Assembly: GCA_001023535.1 (NCBI GenBank)
Contig: CP011020.1
Location: forward strand, 5,714,509 to 5,778,508
DNA length: 64,000 nucleotides
Direction: 5' to 3'
From: Pseudomonas chlororaphis
GTDB taxonomy: Bacteria > Pseudomonadota > Gammaproteobacteria > Pseudomonadales > Pseudomonadaceae
Shown here one piece after another: positions 7,653-17,590 of the stretch; the first letter of the stretch is position 1; each line of letters begins with the position of its first letter. The notes below the pieces were generated by a model, which worked only from the letters and a program-made list of their open reading frames with translations, did no database searches and was not told the origin of the DNA. Made by a program: the position numbers and the translations under genes.

Positions 7653-8813
7653 ATGAGCGATAGTAAAAAATACCTGACTGATGCCGCACTTCAGCAGGCC
7701 TTGTCCATTGCAGATCTGACCGAAACCCACTCCACCGCCCATGCGGTCCGGTTGATCATGAACGAGGTACTCGAAGGGTTGGCCCGCGCCGGTTGGCCAC
7801 AAGCCCAGATACAGAGTGGTCCAAGGGTCGTATCTGCCGAAGAAAACTATGGCTTGCTCGGATATGACCCGACGGAAGTAACTTTAGGCAGCGCGCACAC
7901 GCGTTGGGTGGATGAGCATTCGCTGTTGCGTACGCAAACCACCAGTCAGATTCCGATTGCGCTGAAGCATGCCGCTCAGAGCCGCAAGCCTGGAGCATTG
8001 ATATTGCTGGCGGCTCCGGGGATCACTTTCCGTCGCGACAGTCGTGATCGTTGGCACTGCGCCGAGCCGCACCAGATGGATATATGGGTGGTGGGAGAGC
8101 CGGAACTCTCATCCCGTGAACATCTTCTGCGCCTGGTCGGCGATGTTCTCAATGCGGCGACTCCGGACAAGCCCTGGATCTATAGCGACAGCCCGCATCA
8201 CTATACCGAAGGAGGTATCGAGGTGAATGTGATGAACGATGGCTCTGCTGTCGAAGTGCTGGAGTGTGGGCTTATCGCTACTTCATTGCTGCAACGACTG
8301 GGGATCGATCCTCAGCGCCACGGAGGTCTGGCGCTGGGAATGGGGTTGGACCGATTGGCCATGTTGCGCAAGGGAATCCCGGATATTCGCCTGCTGCGCG
8401 ACCCTAATGAACGGGTCCAGGCCCAGATGCATGATTTACGACCATGGAATGCAGTGTCACGTCTACCTTCGATCAGCCGAGATATATCTGTGGCAGTGAC
8501 GCCAGGGTTAAGTGAGGAGGTATTGACTGAAAAGATGCTACAGGCAGCCGGCGACTGCTCGGGATGGATCGAAGAGATGCAGGTCAAGGGCCGATGGATT
8601 TCGTCCGAGTTGCCGTCACAAGCCATTGAAAGACTCGGGCTGTTACCCGACCAGGAGAATATTCTACTGAGGGTTGTGTTACGTGACTGCTCGCGATCGA
8701 TCACGACCGCCGAGGCCAATGCGTTGTATGAAAAAATCCAAGCAGCGTTACATGAAGGTGCACCGGGCGCGGGCTATAGAATGGAATTGTCGACACCGTC
8801 ATCCATTCCATAA
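7653..8813 (+). CDS. srmL: Stand-alone PheS-related ligase (class II aaRS core plus FDX-ACB domain)
   Basis: A 386-aa paralogue of the phenylalanyl-tRNA synthetase alpha chain. Class II signatures are present: LLRTQTTSQIPI (92-103), motif 2 GITFRRDSRDRWH...PHQMD (123-143), TEGGIEVNVM (185-194), and motif 3 GGLALGMGLDRLAMLRKGIPDIR (224-246). Residues about 270-370 (LPSISRDISVAV ... SITTAEANALYEKI) match the anticodon-binding FDX-ACB fold. The protein therefore resembles single-chain mitochondrial PheRS and lacks the bacterial N-terminal coiled coil. Where E. coli PheS has Phe-Pro-Phe in its substrate pocket, this protein has His-His-Tyr (182-184), implying a different substrate. AGGAGG nine bases upstream fixes the start. 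From memory, NCBI names such proteins 'PheS-related mystery ligase SrmL'; the symbol is used on that basis and was not verified. Confidence 0.8.
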   Translation: MSDSKKYLTDAALQQALSIADLTETHSTAHAVRLIMNEVLEGLARAGWPQAQIQSGPRVVSAEENYGLLGYDPTEVTLGSAHTRWVDEHSLLRTQTTSQIPIALKHAAQSRKPGALILLAAPGITFRRDSRDRWHCAEPHQMDIWVVGEPELSSREHLLRLVGDVLNAATPDKPWIYSDSPHHYTEGGIEVNVMNDGSAVEVLECGLIATSLLQRLGIDPQRHGGLALGMGLDRLAMLRKGIPDIRLLRDPNERVQAQMHDLRPWNAVSRLPSISRDISVAVTPGLSEEVLTEKMLQAAGDCSGWIEEMQVKGRWISSELPSQAIERLGLLPDQENILLRVVLRDCSRSITTAEANALYEKIQAALHEGAPGAGYRMELSTPSSIP

Positions 8814-8851
8814 AACTCCACTCCACTGGAGGGCGACTTACGGGGTTCAAA

Positions 8852-8879
8852 AGTGCCGTTTAAGAAACGGGACTTTTTG
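8852..8879 (+). terminator. Rho-independent terminator after the PheS-like gene
   Basis: AGTGCCGTTT / AAACGGGACT stem (one G-G mismatch), 3-nt loop, then TTTTTG, 38 bp after the stop codon. It ends the foreign-looking insert. Confidence 0.75.
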
Positions 8880-8883
8880 TTGG

Positions 8884-9050
8884 CTAGCCACCATCCGTAT
8901 CAATACAGGCATCCGTGCTTCACCGAGTTCGGGCCGGTTCGGGCTTGGCCTGAAACCGAGGCTGAAGGTGTTGTCGTTGTCTGGTGTTGGTTCTTCTGGT
9001 CGACGTCACTCGTCGCGCCCTGGACCTGGTCCGTGACGGCGCGGCGGGCC
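8884..9050 (-). pseudogene. Decayed tandem copy of the 3' end of the neighbouring small gene
   Basis: About 160 bp here match the 3' part of the gene at 9102-9368 at a constant offset of 218 bp (for example CCACCATCCGTATCAATA at 8888 and 9106). Compared with the intact copy, this one lacks one A after the codons for DQKNQHQ and one A in the GGTGAAGCACGG stretch, so the frame shifts twice. The 5' part and a start are missing. It is a partial duplication that has decayed. Confidence 0.7.
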
Positions 9051-9060
9051 TTGTTCGAAG

Positions 9061-9087
9061 GCATTCCCACGCAAAGCGTGAGAACGC
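9061..9087. repeat. Short palindromic element between the two copies
   Basis: GCATTCCCACGC / GCGTGAGAACGC with a 3-nt loop. It resembles the GTTCCCACGC-TCTGCGTGGGAA palindromes scattered in Pseudomonas genomes. It lies exactly at the junction of the tandem duplication. Confidence 0.5.
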
Positions 9088-9101
9088 TCTTGTGCGAAAA
9101 A

Positions 9102-9368
9102 CTAACCACCATCCGTATCAATATCGGCATCCGTGCTTTCGCCGGGTTCAGGCCGGTCCGGGTCTGGCTTGAAGCCGGGGCTGAAGGTGTTGTCGTTGTC
9201 TTGGTGATGGTTCTTCTGGTCGACTTCAGTCGCCGCGCTTTGGGCCTGGTCCGTGCCGGCAGGGCTGGCAGGTTGGGTGCCCGGGGGTGTCGGCTGGACC
9301 TGGGGGTCGATGGCCGGGTCGTTGCGCGGTTGGCCTTGTTGCTGGTTGTTTGCAGGATCGTCGTTCAT
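9102..9368 (-). CDS. Small disordered Gln/Pro/Asp-rich protein
   Basis: An 88-aa protein starting MNDDPANNQQQGQPRND and ending in an acidic STDADIDTDGG tail. It is rich in Gln, Pro, Asn and Asp, with no signal, membrane segment or recognisable domain, and is predicted to be disordered. The ATG at 9368 is preferred because GAGG lies six bases upstream; an ATG five codons earlier has no ribosome site. Its 3' end is tandemly duplicated downstream as a pseudogene. Function not recognised. Confidence 0.6.
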   Translation of the reverse strand: MNDDPANNQQQGQPRNDPAIDPQVQPTPPGTQPASPAGTDQAQSAATEVDQKNHHQDNDNTFSPGFKPDPDRPEPGESTDADIDTDGG

Positions 9369-9461
9369 AGCCACCTCATTCATGACAGGGCCGGTTGGTG
9401 ACCGACCTTGCTTATTCGAAGGTGTGGCGACGGCTTCGGTTCCATTTGTTTGCCGGGACGT

Positions 9462-11615
9462 TCATTGGCCCAGCACCGACCTGACCATGGCGGTCAGCGC
9501 TTCGGGACCATAGGGTTTGCTCAACAAATGAGTGTCGGGACTCAATTGGTGGTTCTGGGAAATGATGTCGCGGGTGTGGCCCGAGGTGAACAACACCGGC
9601 ACCGGCGGCACCTGCATTTTCGCCCAGGCCGCCAGGTCTGAACTCTTGATCAGGCCGGGCATGACCACGTCGCTGAAGATCAGGTCCACCGAGGCGCCGT
9701 CCAGCAGCAGTTTCATGGCCACGTCGGCGTTGGCGGCGGTCAGCGTGCGATAGCCGGACTGTTCCAGCAGTTCCACCGAGGCGCTACGCACCTCGTCGTT
9801 GTCCTCCACCACCAGGATCGTCTCCTGCTCGCCGGCCTGAAGCGGTTCGCGTGGGCGTTGCTCGTCGGTTTCCGGTTGGCAACTGCGGGGGAAGTACATG
9901 TGCGCTCGCGTACCTTTGCCCAGGTCGCTGGCAATTTCGATATGGCCGCCACTCTGTTTGACGAAACCGAACACCATGCTCAGCCCCAACCCCGTTCCCT
10001 GGCCTTCGGTCTTGGTGGTGAAGAACGGCTCGAACACCTGGTTCAGGATGTCCGGCGGCATGCCCGCGCCGCGGTCGATCACCGACAGTCGCACATACTC
10101 GCCCGGCGCAATGCCCTTGCCGGCGCAGGAGGCTTCGTCGAGCACGATGTTCTCGCCGACCATGCGGATGGTCCCCTCCCCGCCCATGGCATCGCGCGCA
10201 TTGATCGCCAGGTTCAACAGGGCATTTTCCAGCTGGTTGCGGTCGACGTGGATGCACCATGGGGTCTCGGGCAAGGTCACTTCGATCAGGATGGTTTCGC
10301 CCAGGGCCCGTTGCAAGAGTTCGACCAGGCCGTCGTAGATGCGCCGTGGGTTGTAGACCGCCGGTGACAACGGCTGGCGCCGGGCGAAGGCCAGCAATTG
10401 CGTGGACAGCTTGGCGCCGCGCTCCACGGCTTCGATGCAGGCGCCGACCCGTCGTTGCACGTTGACGTTGTCCGCTTCATGGCGAGCCAGCAGGTGCAGG
10501 TTGCCGGCGATCACTTGCAGCAAGTTGTTGAAGTCATGGGCCACGCCGCCGGTGAGGCCACCAATGGATTCGAGCTTCTGCGACTGGCGCAACTGCTCTT
10601 CGGCGTTCAATCGCGCCTGCACTTCGTCAGCGACGCGCCGCTCCAGGTCGCGGGTGAACTTGAGCAGCGACGCTTCGGCGGTCTTGCGCTCGTTGATGTC
10701 GATCAGCACGCCGGGAAAACGCAGGGGCGTGCCCAGCTCGTCGAACTCGCACCGACCGCTGGCGAGCACCCAGAGGTAGTCACCGCTCAGGCGGCGGATT
10801 CGATATTCGGCGCTATACGGGATGCCAGTGCGCACGGTCAGTTCGACCCGCTGGTTCACTTCCTCGAGGTCGTCGGGGTGGATGCTCTGGCGGGCGATCT
10901 CGATGGGCAACGCGTCCAGTGGACAATCCGGCGGATAGTTGAAGCTACGGGCGAAGCGCTCGTCACCGGAGAGCCTGTCGGCCTGGATGTCCCAGACGAA
11001 CGACCCCAGCAGCGGGCCGGCCGACAACGCCAACTGGATCCGCTCGTTGACGGCGCGGTAACTGCGCTCGGCTTCTTGCCGGGCCCGCTCGGTCAACACA
11101 TGCTCGGTGGTTTCCACCACGACCGCCAAGACCCCTGCCGGCGCCTGGTCCTCACCGGGCACGGGGCTGTAATAGAGGTCCATCCAGACGTCTTCGGGCT
11201 TGCCATCGCGCAGCAGCACCAGTTCTTTGCTGCGATAGGACAAGGTGCCGCCGGCCAGGCAAACGTCCAGCACATGGCGGTTGAAATCGGCCACTTCCGG
11301 CCAGCCCAGCTCCACCGGGCAACCCAGCAGGTACGGGTGGCGGCCGCCGGCAAACTCGGCATAGGCATCGTTGTAGATCATGAAACCCTGGCGCCCCCAC
11401 AACATCACCATCGGCAGGGGCGACGCGAGCAGCATCTGGACCGCGTTGCGCAGGCTCGCGGACCAGTGCTCGATAACGCCCAACTCGGTCTGGCGCCAAT
11501 CGAACGCCCGGATGCGCCCGGCCATTTCACCGCCCCAACCGAGGCATCCGTGATTGTGGGATAAAAACTCCATGAGAAGACTGTGAACCTCAACAGGCTT
11601 GCTGGGAATCGGCAT
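9462..11615 (-). CDS. Hybrid sensor histidine kinase (PAS-PAS-HisKA-HATPase-REC)
   Basis: A 717-aa soluble kinase. PAS-like segments occur at about 50-170 and 195-310 (QSIHPDDLEEV, GVLIDINERKTAEA). After a coiled-coil linker (about 318-345), the H-box GGLTGGVAHDFNNLLQ places the phospho-His at 360. Further on are the N-box ENALLNLAINARDAM, G1 DRGAGMP, F-box FEPFFTTK and G2 GTGLGLSMVFG. A C-terminal receiver carries ILVVEDND and the acceptor Asp649 in FSDVVMPG. No membrane segment is seen, so it should sense a cytoplasmic cue. ATG at 11615 with AAGGG upstream; an in-frame Met 14 codons later is possible. No partner regulator is adjacent. Input unknown. Confidence 0.92.
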   Translation of the reverse strand: MPIPSKPVEVHSLLMEFLSHNHGCLGWGGEMAGRIRAFDWRQTELGVIEHWSASLRNAVQMLLASPLPMVMLWGRQGFMIYNDAYAEFAGGRHPYLLGCPVELGWPEVADFNRHVLDVCLAGGTLSYRSKELVLLRDGKPEDVWMDLYYSPVPGEDQAPAGVLAVVVETTEHVLTERARQEAERSYRAVNERIQLALSAGPLLGSFVWDIQADRLSGDERFARSFNYPPDCPLDALPIEIARQSIHPDDLEEVNQRVELTVRTGIPYSAEYRIRRLSGDYLWVLASGRCEFDELGTPLRFPGVLIDINERKTAEASLLKFTRDLERRVADEVQARLNAEEQLRQSQKLESIGGLTGGVAHDFNNLLQVIAGNLHLLARHEADNVNVQRRVGACIEAVERGAKLSTQLLAFARRQPLSPAVYNPRRIYDGLVELLQRALGETILIEVTLPETPWCIHVDRNQLENALLNLAINARDAMGGEGTIRMVGENIVLDEASCAGKGIAPGEYVRLSVIDRGAGMPPDILNQVFEPFFTTKTEGQGTGLGLSMVFGFVKQSGGHIEIASDLGKGTRAHMYFPRSCQPETDEQRPREPLQAGEQETILVVEDNDEVRSASVELLEQSGYRTLTAANADVAMKLLLDGASVDLIFSDVVMPGLIKSSDLAAWAKMQVPPVPVLFTSGHTRDIISQNHQLSPDTHLLSKPYGPEALTAMVRSVLGQ

Positions 11616-11692
11616 ACCACGAGTCCCTTGTGCTCAGTGCTTCGAGCGCGGCGGCTGCGTTTGGTTTCATACTCGCCGATTCAGACGCTCAC

Positions 11693-11820
11693 CGTGGCGA
11701 GGGAGCTCGCTCCCGCTGGGCTGCGTAGCAGCCCCAAAATCGGCGATCCTTCAGGCAGACCGCGCCAGGCTGTTGACGACGGCTGCACCGCCGAGCGGGT
11801 GCAAACTCCCTCGCCACAGC
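11693..11820. repeat. REP doublet
   Basis: Inverted pair of the GTGGCGAGGGAGCTCGCTCC family (11693-11735 and 11781-11820) between the histidine kinase and imuC. Confidence 0.75.
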
Positions 11821-11849
11821 AGCGGCAACGGTTGGAGATGACAACCGCG

Positions 11850-14800
11850 TCAGCGAAAATCACGGCTTTGCACCTGGATGCCGGCCAGCAATTCGGTCAG
11901 GTCGCTCAGGCGTCCGGCAATCAGGTGGCGGACTTCGCCCACGCTTTCCCAGCGCCCATCGACCCGCAGCAGTTGCGAGCCCACCAGGGTCTTGCGTTGG
12001 CGTTCCGCCAGGTCACGCCAGACCACCACGTTGAGGTTGCCGAACTCATCTTCCAGGGTGACGAAGGTCACGCCGCTGGCCGTGCCCGGGCGTTGGCGGC
12101 CGGTGACCAGACCGGCAACGCTGACGTTGCGGCCATGTTCCACGTCCTGCAATTCCCGTGAGCTGCGGCACCGTCGGGCACGCAGCTCGGTGCGCAACAA
12201 GGCCAGCGGATGCGGCCCCAAGGTGGTGCCAAGCGTGGTGTAGTCGGCAAACAGGTTTTCCCCCAGGGTGGGTTTCGGCAAGCTCACGGGGGGTTCTTCC
12301 TGGCTGGGCAAACCGGCGAACAGGCCCAATTGTTTCTGCACGCCGGCGACGGCCCAGCGGGCGCGATGCCGGTCGCCCGCCAAGCCGTGCAAGGCGCCGG
12401 CATCGGCCAGTTGCGCCTGGGCCCGGGCATCGAGTTGCGCCCGTTCGCCCAAGTCGGCCACGTCAATGAAAGGCCGATGCCGGCGAGCCGTTTCGATGCG
12501 CCGGGCGTCCTCCTCGCGAAACCCCTTGACCAGGCGCAACCCCATGCGAATCGCCGGTTGCCGGCCTTCCATGGGTTCGAGGCTGCAATCCCAATCGCTG
12601 GCGCGCACATCCACCGGGCGGATCTGCAATTGATGCCGGCGGGCGTCCTGCAGAATCTGGTCCGGGCTGTAGAACCCCATGGGCCAGCTGTTGATCAGGG
12701 CGCAGGCGAATGCCGCCGGCTCGTGGCATTTGAGCCAACTGCTGACGTAGGTCAGCAAGGCGAAACTGGCGGCGTGGGATTCGGGAAAGCCGTAGTTGCC
12801 GAACCCCTTGATCTGCTCGAAGATCTGCGCGGCGAACTCAGGGGAATAGCCATTTTTTTCCATCCCCCGGGCCAGGCGAACCCGATGCGGCTCAAGCCCG
12901 CCGTGGCGCTTCCAGGCGGCCATGGAACGCCGCAACTGGTCGGCCTCGCCGGGGGTGTAGTCGGCCGCGACCACGGCAATCTGCATGACCTGTTCCTGGA
13001 ACAACGGAATGCCCAGGGTCCGCCCTAGCACCGTCTCCAGCTCGGGCGAGGGGTACGTGACGGCTTCCTCGCCATTTCGCCGCTTCAGGTACGGGTGCAC
13101 CATGCCGCCCTGGATCGGCCCCGGTCGCACAATCGCCACTTCGATCACCAGGTCGTAATATTTCCGTGGCTTGAGCCGGGGCAGCATCGCCATCTGCGCC
13201 CGTGATTCGATCTGGAACACACCGATGGTGTCCGCGCGGCTGATCATCGCGTAGGTCGCCGGATCGTCCTTGGGCAGCGATGACAACGTATGGCGCTGAC
13301 CCCGGTAGTGTTCGATCAGGTCGAAGCATCGCCGGATCGCACTGAGCATGCCCAAGGCCAGGACATCCACCTTGAGCAGCCCGACCGCGTCCAGGTCGTC
13401 CTTGTCCCACTGGATGATGGTGCGCTCGGCCATGGCGGCGTTTTCCACCGGCACCAGGGTGTCCAGGGGTTGCTCGGAAATCACGAAGCCGCCGGGGTGC
13501 TGGGACAGGTGACGGGGGAAGCCGATCAGTTGCCGGGTCAGGCCGAGCAACCGGCGCAAGATCGGGCTGTCCGGGTCGAAGCCACCTTCGCGCAGGCGAT
13601 CCACGGGCGGTGCCTCATCGCTCCAACGACCGCAGCAGTCGGCCAGCGCGTTGACCTGGTCGGGCGGCAGGCCCAGGGCCTTGGCGACGTCCCGCACCGC
13701 CCCGGCGCCGTGGTAGCTGCTGACCACCGCCGTCAACGCCGCGCGATGGCGACCGTAGCGCCGGAAGACGTATTGCAGGACTTCTTCACGCCGCTCATGT
13801 TCGAAATCCACGTCGATGTCCGGCGGTTCGTTGCGCTCGCGAGACAGGAACCGCTCGAACAACAGGTTGCTCTGGCTCGGGTCGATCTCGGTGATGCCCA
13901 AGGCGTAACACACCGCCGAGTTGGCCGCCGAGCCACGTCCCTGGCAGAGGATGCGTTGCTGCCGGGCAAAGCTGACGATGTCCTGCACGGTGAGGAAATA
14001 GCTGTCGTAGCCCAGCTCGGCAATCAACGCCAGCTCCCAGTCGATCTGTCGTCGAACCTTGTCACTGACCCCGTCAGGCCAACGCGTGCACATGCCGCGC
14101 TCGGTCAATTCCCGCAACCACGACGCCGGATCATGGCCCTCGGGCACCAACTCACGCGGGTATTGATAGCGCAACTGACCCAGGTCGAAGGTGCAACGCC
14201 GGGCGATCACCAGGGTTTCATCGAGCAACGCACGGGGGTAGAGATCGGCCAGGGCCTGGAGGCTGCGCAAGTGCCGCTCGCCGTTGGGGTGCAGGCGCTG
14301 GCCGGCCTCGGCGACCGTCACGTGGTGGCGGATGGCGGTCATGGTGTCCTGCAAGGCCCGACGGCCACGCACGTGCATGTGCACATCGCCCGTGGCGACG
14401 GCGCGAAGATGCATGCGATCGGCCAGCGCCAGCCAATCCGCCAGTCGACGCCGGTCGTCCTGCCCGCAATGCAACTGGACCGCCAGCCACAACCGCTCGG
14501 CGAAGATCGACTGAAGCCAGCGACCCTGTGCTTCGTCGTCTTTGCCGTCTGGCACCCATAGCGCCAATAGGCCCGGCCAGGGCTCGTCGAAGTCTTCGCG
14601 AACGACGCGATAGTGGCCCTTCTCGCTGCGCCGGCGAGCGCGGGTGATCAACCGGCACAAGGCCTGATAGCCCTCGAGGTTTTCCACCAGCAGCACCAGT
14701 TTGGGACCGTTTTCGACCTGGATCTCGCTGCCGACGATCAGCGGTAATTGCAGTTCCCTGGCCGCTTGCCAGGCCCGGACGATCCCGGCCAATGTGCATT

Positions 14801-14927
14801 CGTCGGTGATCGCCAGGGCCTGGTAGCCTTGCTCGCTGGCGCGCCTGCACAACTCCAGGGCACTGGAGGCACCCCGCTGGAAGCTGAAGTTCGACAGACA
14901 ATGCAGCTCGGCATACCCAATGCTCAT
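11850..14927 (-). CDS. imuC: Error-prone DNA polymerase ImuC (DnaE2)
   Basis: A 1025-aa C-family polymerase alpha subunit. The N-terminal PHP domain starts [16 protein letters not shown]. The polymerase palm carries [15 protein letters not shown] (330-344) and [16 protein letters not shown] with Asp372/Asp374; helix-hairpin-helix and OB domains follow ([28 protein letters not shown]). It is shorter than replicative DnaE (about 1160 aa), as is usual for DnaE2. It performs translesion, mutagenic synthesis during the SOS response together with ImuA/ImuB. Its ATG overlaps the imuB stop as ATGA at 14927-14924, fixing the start and indicating translational coupling. It is the last gene of lexA2-imuA-imuB-imuC. 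Confidence 0.95.
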   Translation of the reverse strand: MSIGYAELHCLSNFSFQRGASSALELCRRASEQGYQALAITDECTLAGIVRAWQAARELQLPLIVGSEIQVENGPKLVLLVENLEGYQALCRLITRARRRSEKGHYRVVREDFDEPWPGLLALWVPDGKDDEAQGRWLQSIFAERLWLAVQLHCGQDDRRRLADWLALADRMHLRAVATGDVHMHVRGRRALQDTMTAIRHHVTVAEAGQRLHPNGERHLRSLQALADLYPRALLDETLVIARRCTFDLGQLRYQYPRELVPEGHDPASWLRELTERGMCTRWPDGVSDKVRRQIDWELALIAELGYDSYFLTVQDIVSFARQQRILCQGRGSAANSAVCYALGITEIDPSQSNLLFERFLSRERNEPPDIDVDFEHERREEVLQYVFRRYGRHRAALTAVVSSYHGAGAVRDVAKALGLPPDQVNALADCCGRWSDEAPPVDRLREGGFDPDSPILRRLLGLTRQLIGFPRHLSQHPGGFVISEQPLDTLVPVENAAMAERTIIQWDKDDLDAVGLLKVDVLALGMLSAIRRCFDLIEHYRGQRHTLSSLPKDDPATYAMISRADTIGVFQIESRAQMAMLPRLKPRKYYDLVIEVAIVRPGPIQGGMVHPYLKRRNGEEAVTYPSPELETVLGRTLGIPLFQEQVMQIAVVAADYTPGEADQLRRSMAAWKRHGGLEPHRVRLARGMEKNGYSPEFAAQIFEQIKGFGNYGFPESHAASFALLTYVSSWLKCHEPAAFACALINSWPMGFYSPDQILQDARRHQLQIRPVDVRASDWDCSLEPMEGRQPAIRMGLRLVKGFREEDARRIETARRHRPFIDVADLGERAQLDARAQAQLADAGALHGLAGDRHRARWAVAGVQKQLGLFAGLPSQEEPPVSLPKPTLGENLFADYTTLGTTLGPHPLALLRTELRARRCRSSRELQDVEHGRNVSVAGLVTGRQRPGTASGVTFVTLEDEFGNLNVVVWRDLAERQRKTLVGSQLLRVDGRWESVGEVRHLIAGRLSDLTELLAGIQVQSRDFR

Positions 14928-16342
14928 GCGAACCACCCCTGCAACCACAGCGGCCCACCCTCGCCCACCGGCCGATAGGCCCAGCCCCGTTGCCCGCTGC
15001 GGGTCTCGACCAGGTAGTAATCGCGACGCACATCGGCGCCGTCCCACCAGCCCGTCTCGATGCGTTCCGGGCCCATGAGGATCTGCGCCTGGCTGGGCGA
15101 CAAGGCCTGGGGTTCACTGAGCAACCAGCCGGGGCGTTGCACGTCTTGCACCCGGCAAGCCTGTGGCCGAGGCTGGGCGCTCATCTGCCAGGCACATTCG
15201 GGGCGGTGATCATCGCGAAACCCCAGGCCCTGCACCGCTTCGTCCCCCAGCCGGGCCCGCAGGCGCTCGCGCAATTGCTCCCAGGGCAAGGACTGTTGCG
15301 GGCGCTCATCGAACAGCTCCAGGCGTTGGGGCACGAAGCTCGGCAGGTCTTCGGCGCACAAGCGAAAGCCGCGCACCGGGGCTTCGACCTGAACCTGTTC
15401 CAGGCGACCACGGGCCAGTTCGAACAGCATCGAAGGCTCCCGCTCGGCGCTGAGCAGGCCGACCTTGATCACCGTGTCCGGCAGTCCGGCGTGTTCCAGG
15501 TGCAGGTCAAAGCGCTGTACGCCACTGTCACGCCCGCACAGGAACGCCGACAGGTCACCGGTCAAGCGGCGCAACGGGAACAACAGCGCCTGGTGGGACT
15601 GGACGTCGTAGTTGAGCTCGATGCGCACATCGAAACGGTCCGGTGGCAGGTAGAACGACAGCGCCAGGGTGCGGCTGCCGGTGAGCGCATCGAGGTGCTT
15701 GAGCACCTGGGCTTCAAAGCGCCGCGCCAGGGTATGTCGGGGCAAGGCCTGAACCTGGCTCAAACGACGCAAGCCCATGCGTGACAACGCCGTGGCGACT
15801 TCGGCTTGCAGGCCGATCCGTTCCACCGGCATCTGCCCCAGGCACGCTTGCAGGGCCTCGTCATCGGGCACCACCAGGGCGTCGTAGGCATTGGCCAACA
15901 CCCGCGCCGCCACCGGGTTCGGCGCGGCGACGATGCGATGGCGGAACCCCAGCGCCGCCAACTCAGCCCGCAACCGCGCCTCGAACACCGGCCAGGGACC
16001 GAACAGGCCGAGGCTCGACTCGATCTCGAACAGCACCGTGCGCGGGTAATGCACGCTGACCTGGGCGCTGAAACGGTAGGCCCAGGCAGCCAGAAATTGC
16101 TGCCAGTGTTCGATCTGCGCGGCGTCGTACTCGGCGGTGGCAAAGCCTTTGCTCAAGGCTTGGGCAGCGGTCATGGTCTGGCCCGGACGCAAGCCCAGAG
16201 CTCGCGCCGACGCATTCACCGCTTGCAGCACCCGCCGCTGAGCCGGGCCGGTCAGCAGCGCCAGCGGCTCGTCGGGATCGGGTCGCTGACGCAGCGCGGC
16301 ATCCAGCGCCAATTGCGGAAAGAGAATACAAACCCAGCGCAT
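14924..16342 (-). CDS. imuB: ImuB, inactive Y-family polymerase homologue
   Basis: A 472-aa Y-family-like protein starting [17 protein letters not shown]. The DinB/UmuC acidic catalytic residues are absent: the N-terminal D-x-D position reads FPQLALD and the later S-x-D-E motif region reads [11 protein letters not shown]. This matches ImuB, which is a non-catalytic hub that binds the beta clamp and recruits ImuC. GAGG five bases upstream supports the ATG at 16342; about 100 upstream in-frame codons are out-of-frame imuA sequence. imuA ends seven bases before this start. Confidence 0.93.
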   Translation of the reverse strand: MRWVCILFPQLALDAALRQRPDPDEPLALLTGPAQRRVLQAVNASARALGLRPGQTMTAAQALSKGFATAEYDAAQIEHWQQFLAAWAYRFSAQVSVHYPRTVLFEIESSLGLFGPWPVFEARLRAELAALGFRHRIVAAPNPVAARVLANAYDALVVPDDEALQACLGQMPVERIGLQAEVATALSRMGLRRLSQVQALPRHTLARRFEAQVLKHLDALTGSRTLALSFYLPPDRFDVRIELNYDVQSHQALLFPLRRLTGDLSAFLCGRDSGVQRFDLHLEHAGLPDTVIKVGLLSAEREPSMLFELARGRLEQVQVEAPVRGFRLCAEDLPSFVPQRLELFDERPQQSLPWEQLRERLRARLGDEAVQGLGFRDDHRPECAWQMSAQPRPQACRVQDVQRPGWLLSEPQALSPSQAQILMGPERIETGWWDGADVRRDYYLVETRSGQRGWAYRPVGEGGPLWLQGWFA

Positions 16343-16349
16343 CGCAACC

Positions 16350-16973
16350 TCAGTGCCTTGTGGACGCGGCAAAGGCAATCGGCGCCGAACGGGCCAGCCC
16401 GCCTCGACACTTGAGCACGCGCAACTGCGCGGGTCGGGCGTCGATGGCGATGCGCAAGGCCGCCGGCGACGGGTTGATGGCTTCCTGCATCGAGCGCCAG
16501 GCGAACGCCAGTGTCTGGCCGGTTTCGGCCGCCACTTGCAGCCGGCGCAGGGCCCGGTCGTCTGCCTGACGAGGCCAGCACAACACCGCGCCGCAACTGC
16601 CCGAGCGCAGGCATTGTTCGGCGGCCCACAAGGCATCGCGCTCATCGGCGTGGATCACCGACAACTGGCGCAGGTCCACCCCGGCGTTCTGCCAGGCCTG
16701 GGGATAAGGCACGAACGGAGGCGCCACCAGCACGATGCGCTCCCCCGCGCTCGACAATCGGGCGAGGGTCGGCCACACCACTTGCAACTCGCCCACGCCT
16801 GGGGCGGCGATGAGCAATTCCGTCAACGCCGCTTCCGGCCAGCCGCCACTCGGCAAGGCCGCATCCAGCGCAGCATGCCCGGTAGGTTGCGGGCTGGCGG
16901 CTGGAGGCGCGGGCCGGCCCTTCCAGACCTGGCCCGCATTGAACAGCGTGTCCAGCGCGACGACAGCGCCCAT
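16350..16973 (-). CDS. imuA: ImuA, RecA/SulA-like translesion synthesis factor
   Basis: A 207-aa protein with the RecA-fold features of ImuA: HAALDAALPSGGWPEAALTELL near the N-terminus and strands ERIVLVAPPFVPYPQ, GAVLCWPRQADDRALRRLQVAAE. ImuA works with ImuB and ImuC in damage-induced mutagenesis and modulates RecA. Its ATG overlaps the lexA2 stop as TGATG (16975-16971), so translation is coupled. Confidence 0.9.
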   Translation of the reverse strand: MGAVVALDTLFNAGQVWKGRPAPPAASPQPTGHAALDAALPSGGWPEAALTELLIAAPGVGELQVVWPTLARLSSAGERIVLVAPPFVPYPQAWQNAGVDLRQLSVIHADERDALWAAEQCLRSGSCGAVLCWPRQADDRALRRLQVAAETGQTLAFAWRSMQEAINPSPAALRIAIDARPAQLRVLKCRGGLARSAPIAFAASTRH

Positions 16974-17590
16974 CAGCCTTGCCTCAACAGGCCGCAGAAC
17001 ACGCCTTCGATGGCCAGGTCCTGATCGGCTTCGACAATGATCGGCTGATAAGCCGGGTTGCGCGGCAGCAGGCGCACGCGCTCGCCGATCCGCTCGAAAC
17101 GCTTGATGGTGACCTCACCGTCGAGCCGCGCCACGACAATCTGGCCATTGGCGGCCTGGGGGGTGCGTTGTACACCCACGAGGTCACCGTCGAGGATGCC
17201 GTCCCCGATCATCGAGTCGCCCTGCACCCGCAGCAGGTAATCCGGCGCCTTGGTGAACATCGCCGGGTCCAGCATCAGGCGGCTGTGGACGTCGGCGTCG
17301 GCGCCAATCGGCAAGCCGGCCGCCACCCGCCCCAGCACCGGCACGTCCAGCAATTCGGGCCGCGGTGGCTGGTTCAACAACCGGATGCCTCGGGCCTGGT
17401 GTGGATTGACCTCGATGAAACCGGCTTCGGTCAGCGCCAGCACATGCTTGCGGGCGACACTGCGCGAGGCAAAGCCGAACGCCTCGCTGATCTCGGCGAG
17501 GCTGGGAGACTGGCCTTGATCGGCGATGCGTTCGCGGATGAAGGTCAGGATGGCGGTGCGGCGGGGAGTGAGAGTCGTCATGGAGTACAT
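16973..17590 (-). CDS. lexA2: LexA2 repressor controlling the imu operon
   Basis: A 205-aa LexA/S24 protein. N-terminal winged HTH (LTPRRTAILTFIRERIADQGQSPSLAEISEAFGFAS); self-cleavage site Ala91-Gly92 in GRVAAGLP; catalytic Ser126 in GDSMIGDGILDGD; Lys163 in DGEVTIKRF. The ATG at 17590 is chosen because AGGAG stands five bases upstream; an ATG three codons later also fits the family. The operator palindrome overlaps the ribosome site and start codon, so LexA2 should repress its own operon tightly. Established LexA2 proteins of pseudomonads recognise a GTAC-type box, unlike LexA1. Confidence 0.93.
   Translation of the reverse strand: MYSMTTLTPRRTAILTFIRERIADQGQSPSLAEISEAFGFASRSVARKHVLALTEAGFIEVNPHQARGIRLLNQPPRPELLDVPVLGRVAAGLPIGADADVHSRLMLDPAMFTKAPDYLLRVQGDSMIGDGILDGDLVGVQRTPQAANGQIVVARLDGEVTIKRFERIGERVRLLPRNPAYQPIIVEADQDLAIEGVFCGLLRQG

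Noticed and set aside
9462..11615. A phytochrome or membrane-bound sensor
   Set aside because: No GAF/PHY chromophore domain and no transmembrane helix; only PAS-type input is visible.
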